DNA of 64,000 bases from NCBI GenBank assembly GCA_963773055.1, contig CAVYZL010000006.1, positions 186,001 through 250,000 of the forward strand. The letters run 5' to 3'. The notes under the pieces were generated by a model, which saw only the letters and a program-made list of their open reading frames with translations, was not told the origin of the DNA and searched no databases. Source of the DNA: PALSA-612 sp963773055. GTDB taxonomy: Bacteria; Actinomycetota; Thermoleophilia; Gaiellales; Gaiellaceae. The translations under genes were made by a program, and so were the position numbers. Shown one piece after another: positions 62,762 to 64,000 of this stretch; the stretch's first letter is position 1, and every line of letters starts with the position of its first letter.

Positions 62762-64000
62762 ATGGCTGAGCTGCCGACTGGAACAGTCACCTTCCTGTTC
62801 ACGGACATCGAGGGCTCGACGACGCGCCTGAAGGAGCTCGGCGCGGAGCGCTATTCGGAGGTGCTCGGGCGCCACCACGAGCTGCTCCGCGCGGCATTTG
62901 CGGCCAACGGCGGGGTCGAGGTCGAGAACCTCGGCGACGGTCTCTTCGCAGCGTTCGAGGGCGCGGGCGAGGCAGTCCGGGCGGCGGCAGACGCGCAACG
63001 GGCGCTGGCCGCGGAGCCCTGGCCGACGCGCAGGCCGATCGGCGTTCGCATGGGCCTGCACACGGGCGACGCGCTCGTCCGCGGCGGGACGTACGTCGGC
63101 TACGCCGTCCACCACGCGGCGCGGATCGGCGAGATGGGCCACGGCGGGCAGACGCTCCTCTCAGAGGCGACGGCCGGGCTCGTCCAGCACGATCTCCCCG
63201 ACGAGTCGAGGATCCGCTCGCTCGGCGAGGTCGGGATTCTGGACGCCGACCGTCCGCAACGCCTGTACCAGCTGGAGATCGACGGGATGCGGACCGAGTT
63301 CCCGCCGCTCCGCGCGTGGCAGCTCGTGCTCTCGCCGACGCGCGAGCGCATCGTCGAGCGCATGGACGAGCTCGCGACGCTCGTCGAGCTCGTGGACTAC
63401 GCGTACGGAGGAGCCGGCCGGTTCGGCGTCATCGTCGGCGACGCGGGGATCGGGAAGACGACGCTCGTCAGCGAAGTGCGCCTCGCGGCCGAGGTGCGCG
63501 GGATGGACGTGCTGCAGGCGCGCGGTGGTGAGCTCGAGCACGACTTCTCGTACGGGATCGTCCGCCAGCTGTTCGAGTCCCGTCTCTCGTCGCCCGAACA
63601 GCGAAGCCAGGTTCTTGTCGGCTCGGCCGCGATCGCCAAGCAGCTCTTCGAGGAGGGCGCATCGCAGTCGGAGGGCTTCGGGCCGGTGGACACGTCGTTT
63701 GCCCTCCTCCACGGGCTCTACTGGCTGACGGCGAACCTCGCCGGCCAGCGCCCGGTGCTGATCCTGATCGACGACCTGCACTGGGCGGACGAGCCGTCGC
63801 TGCGCTGGCTCGCCTATCTCGTTCGCCGTCTGGAGGGGCTGCCCGTGCTCGTCGTCGTCGCATCTCGTTCGCCGGAGCAAGGCTTCGAGAAGGTGCTGCT
63901 CGGCGAGCTCGTCGCCGACCCGGCCGCGCGGCTCGTCCTCCCCAAGGCGCTGAGCCACGACGCCGTCGAGGCGCTGGTACGGAGCGTCCTCTCCGCCGAC
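62762..64000 (+). CDS. Class III cyclase-domain/AAA-type ATPase regulator (cut by window end)
   Basis: The 413 residues seen run in one clean frame to the last base. The N-terminal class III cyclase domain has FLFTDIEGSTTRLKELG at 11-27 and VENLGDGLFAAFE near 57, so both metal-binding Asp residues are present. A STAND/LuxR-type ATPase follows, with P-loop VGDAGIGKTTLVSE near 226 and Walker B LILIDDLHWADE near 335. The rest, probably TPR repeats with or without a LuxR helix-turn-helix, is outside. It resembles the regulator at 53300-55871 but differs in its ATPase type. Confidence 0.88.
   Translation, partial: MAELPTGTVTFLFTDIEGSTTRLKELGAERYSEVLGRHHELLRAAFAANGGVEVENLGDGLFAAFEGAGEAVRAAADAQRALAAEPWPTRRPIGVRMGLHTGDALVRGGTYVGYAVHHAARIGEMGHGGQTLLSEATAGLVQHDLPDESRIRSLGEVGILDADRPQRLYQLEIDGMRTEFPPLRAWQLVLSPTRERIVERMDELATLVELVDYAYGGAGRFGVIVGDAGIGKTTLVSEVRLAAEVRGMDVLQARGGELEHDFSYGIVRQLFESRLSSPEQRSQVLVGSAAIAKQLFEEGASQSEGFGPVDTSFALLHGLYWLTANLAGQRPVLILIDDLHWADEPSLRWLAYLVRRLEGLPVLVVVASRSPEQGFEKVLLGELVADPAARLVLPKALSHDAVEALVRSVLSAD

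Noticed and set aside
62898..63728. 276-codon forward frame and the reverse frames near the right end
   Set aside because: They are Arg/Ser-rich shadows of the cyclase-domain regulator, whose own frame is open from 62762 to the last base.

Overview
The window is high-G+C DNA with tightly packed genes, many GTG/TTG starts and frequent 1-4 base stop/start overlaps. A complete rod-elongation cluster (mreB-mreC-mreD-mrdA-rodA), RNase E/G-rplU-rpmA-obgE-nadD-rsfS, ArgR-type arginine control and many actinobacterial-style regulators suggest a rod-shaped member of the Actinomycetota, possibly of the Thermoleophilia/Gaiellales type. That placement is inference from gene content, not a computed phylogeny.

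Layout. 1-2790: a frameshifted membrane sensor with its receiver protein, a secreted protein and an EamA transporter. 2848-9489: the elongasome operon plus a DUF697-like protein. 9495-15864: RNase E/G, ribosomal proteins L21 and L27, Obg, NadD, RsfS and tRNA-Ala(GGC). 15866-20651: a candidate genomic island next to the tRNA, with a TetR/SRPBCC protein, a 24-codon bridging ORF, two beta-lactamase-fold serine hydrolases and a CPBP protease. 20696-26566: pgl, thiI, a two-component system, a polysaccharide deacetylase and a methyltransferase. 26596-33951: a TolB-like propeller protein, argR-argG-argH read leftward, and hyuA-hyuB. 33955-44744: an MMPL transporter, 2-oxoglutarate dehydrogenase E1, small proteins, a sulfotransferase, a peroxiredoxin and a PEP-mutase-like/aminotransferase pair. 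44741-50751: a drug exporter and an NAD-dependent formate dehydrogenase operon. 50833-57758: another serine hydrolase, an HtrA-like protease, a cyclase-domain ATPase regulator, a cupin, an HxlR regulator and a two-domain VOC protein. 57825-64000: an acyl-CoA dehydrogenase, a Nudix regulator leading a four-gene redox operon, two obscure ORFs and a second cyclase-domain regulator cut by the window end.

A feature of the whole window is a series of single-base disruptions. At least eight genes, including rpmA (essential or near-essential) and the housekeeping gene argH, span 3n+1 or 3n+2 bases and can be read through only if one or more bases are skipped. Nearly all fit one-base insertions. This looks like residual sequencing or assembly error more than gene decay, so such entries are typed pseudogene only to flag the broken frame. 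Apart from 62079-62761, which holds only weakly supported ORFs, no stretch over 300 bases lacks a gene.
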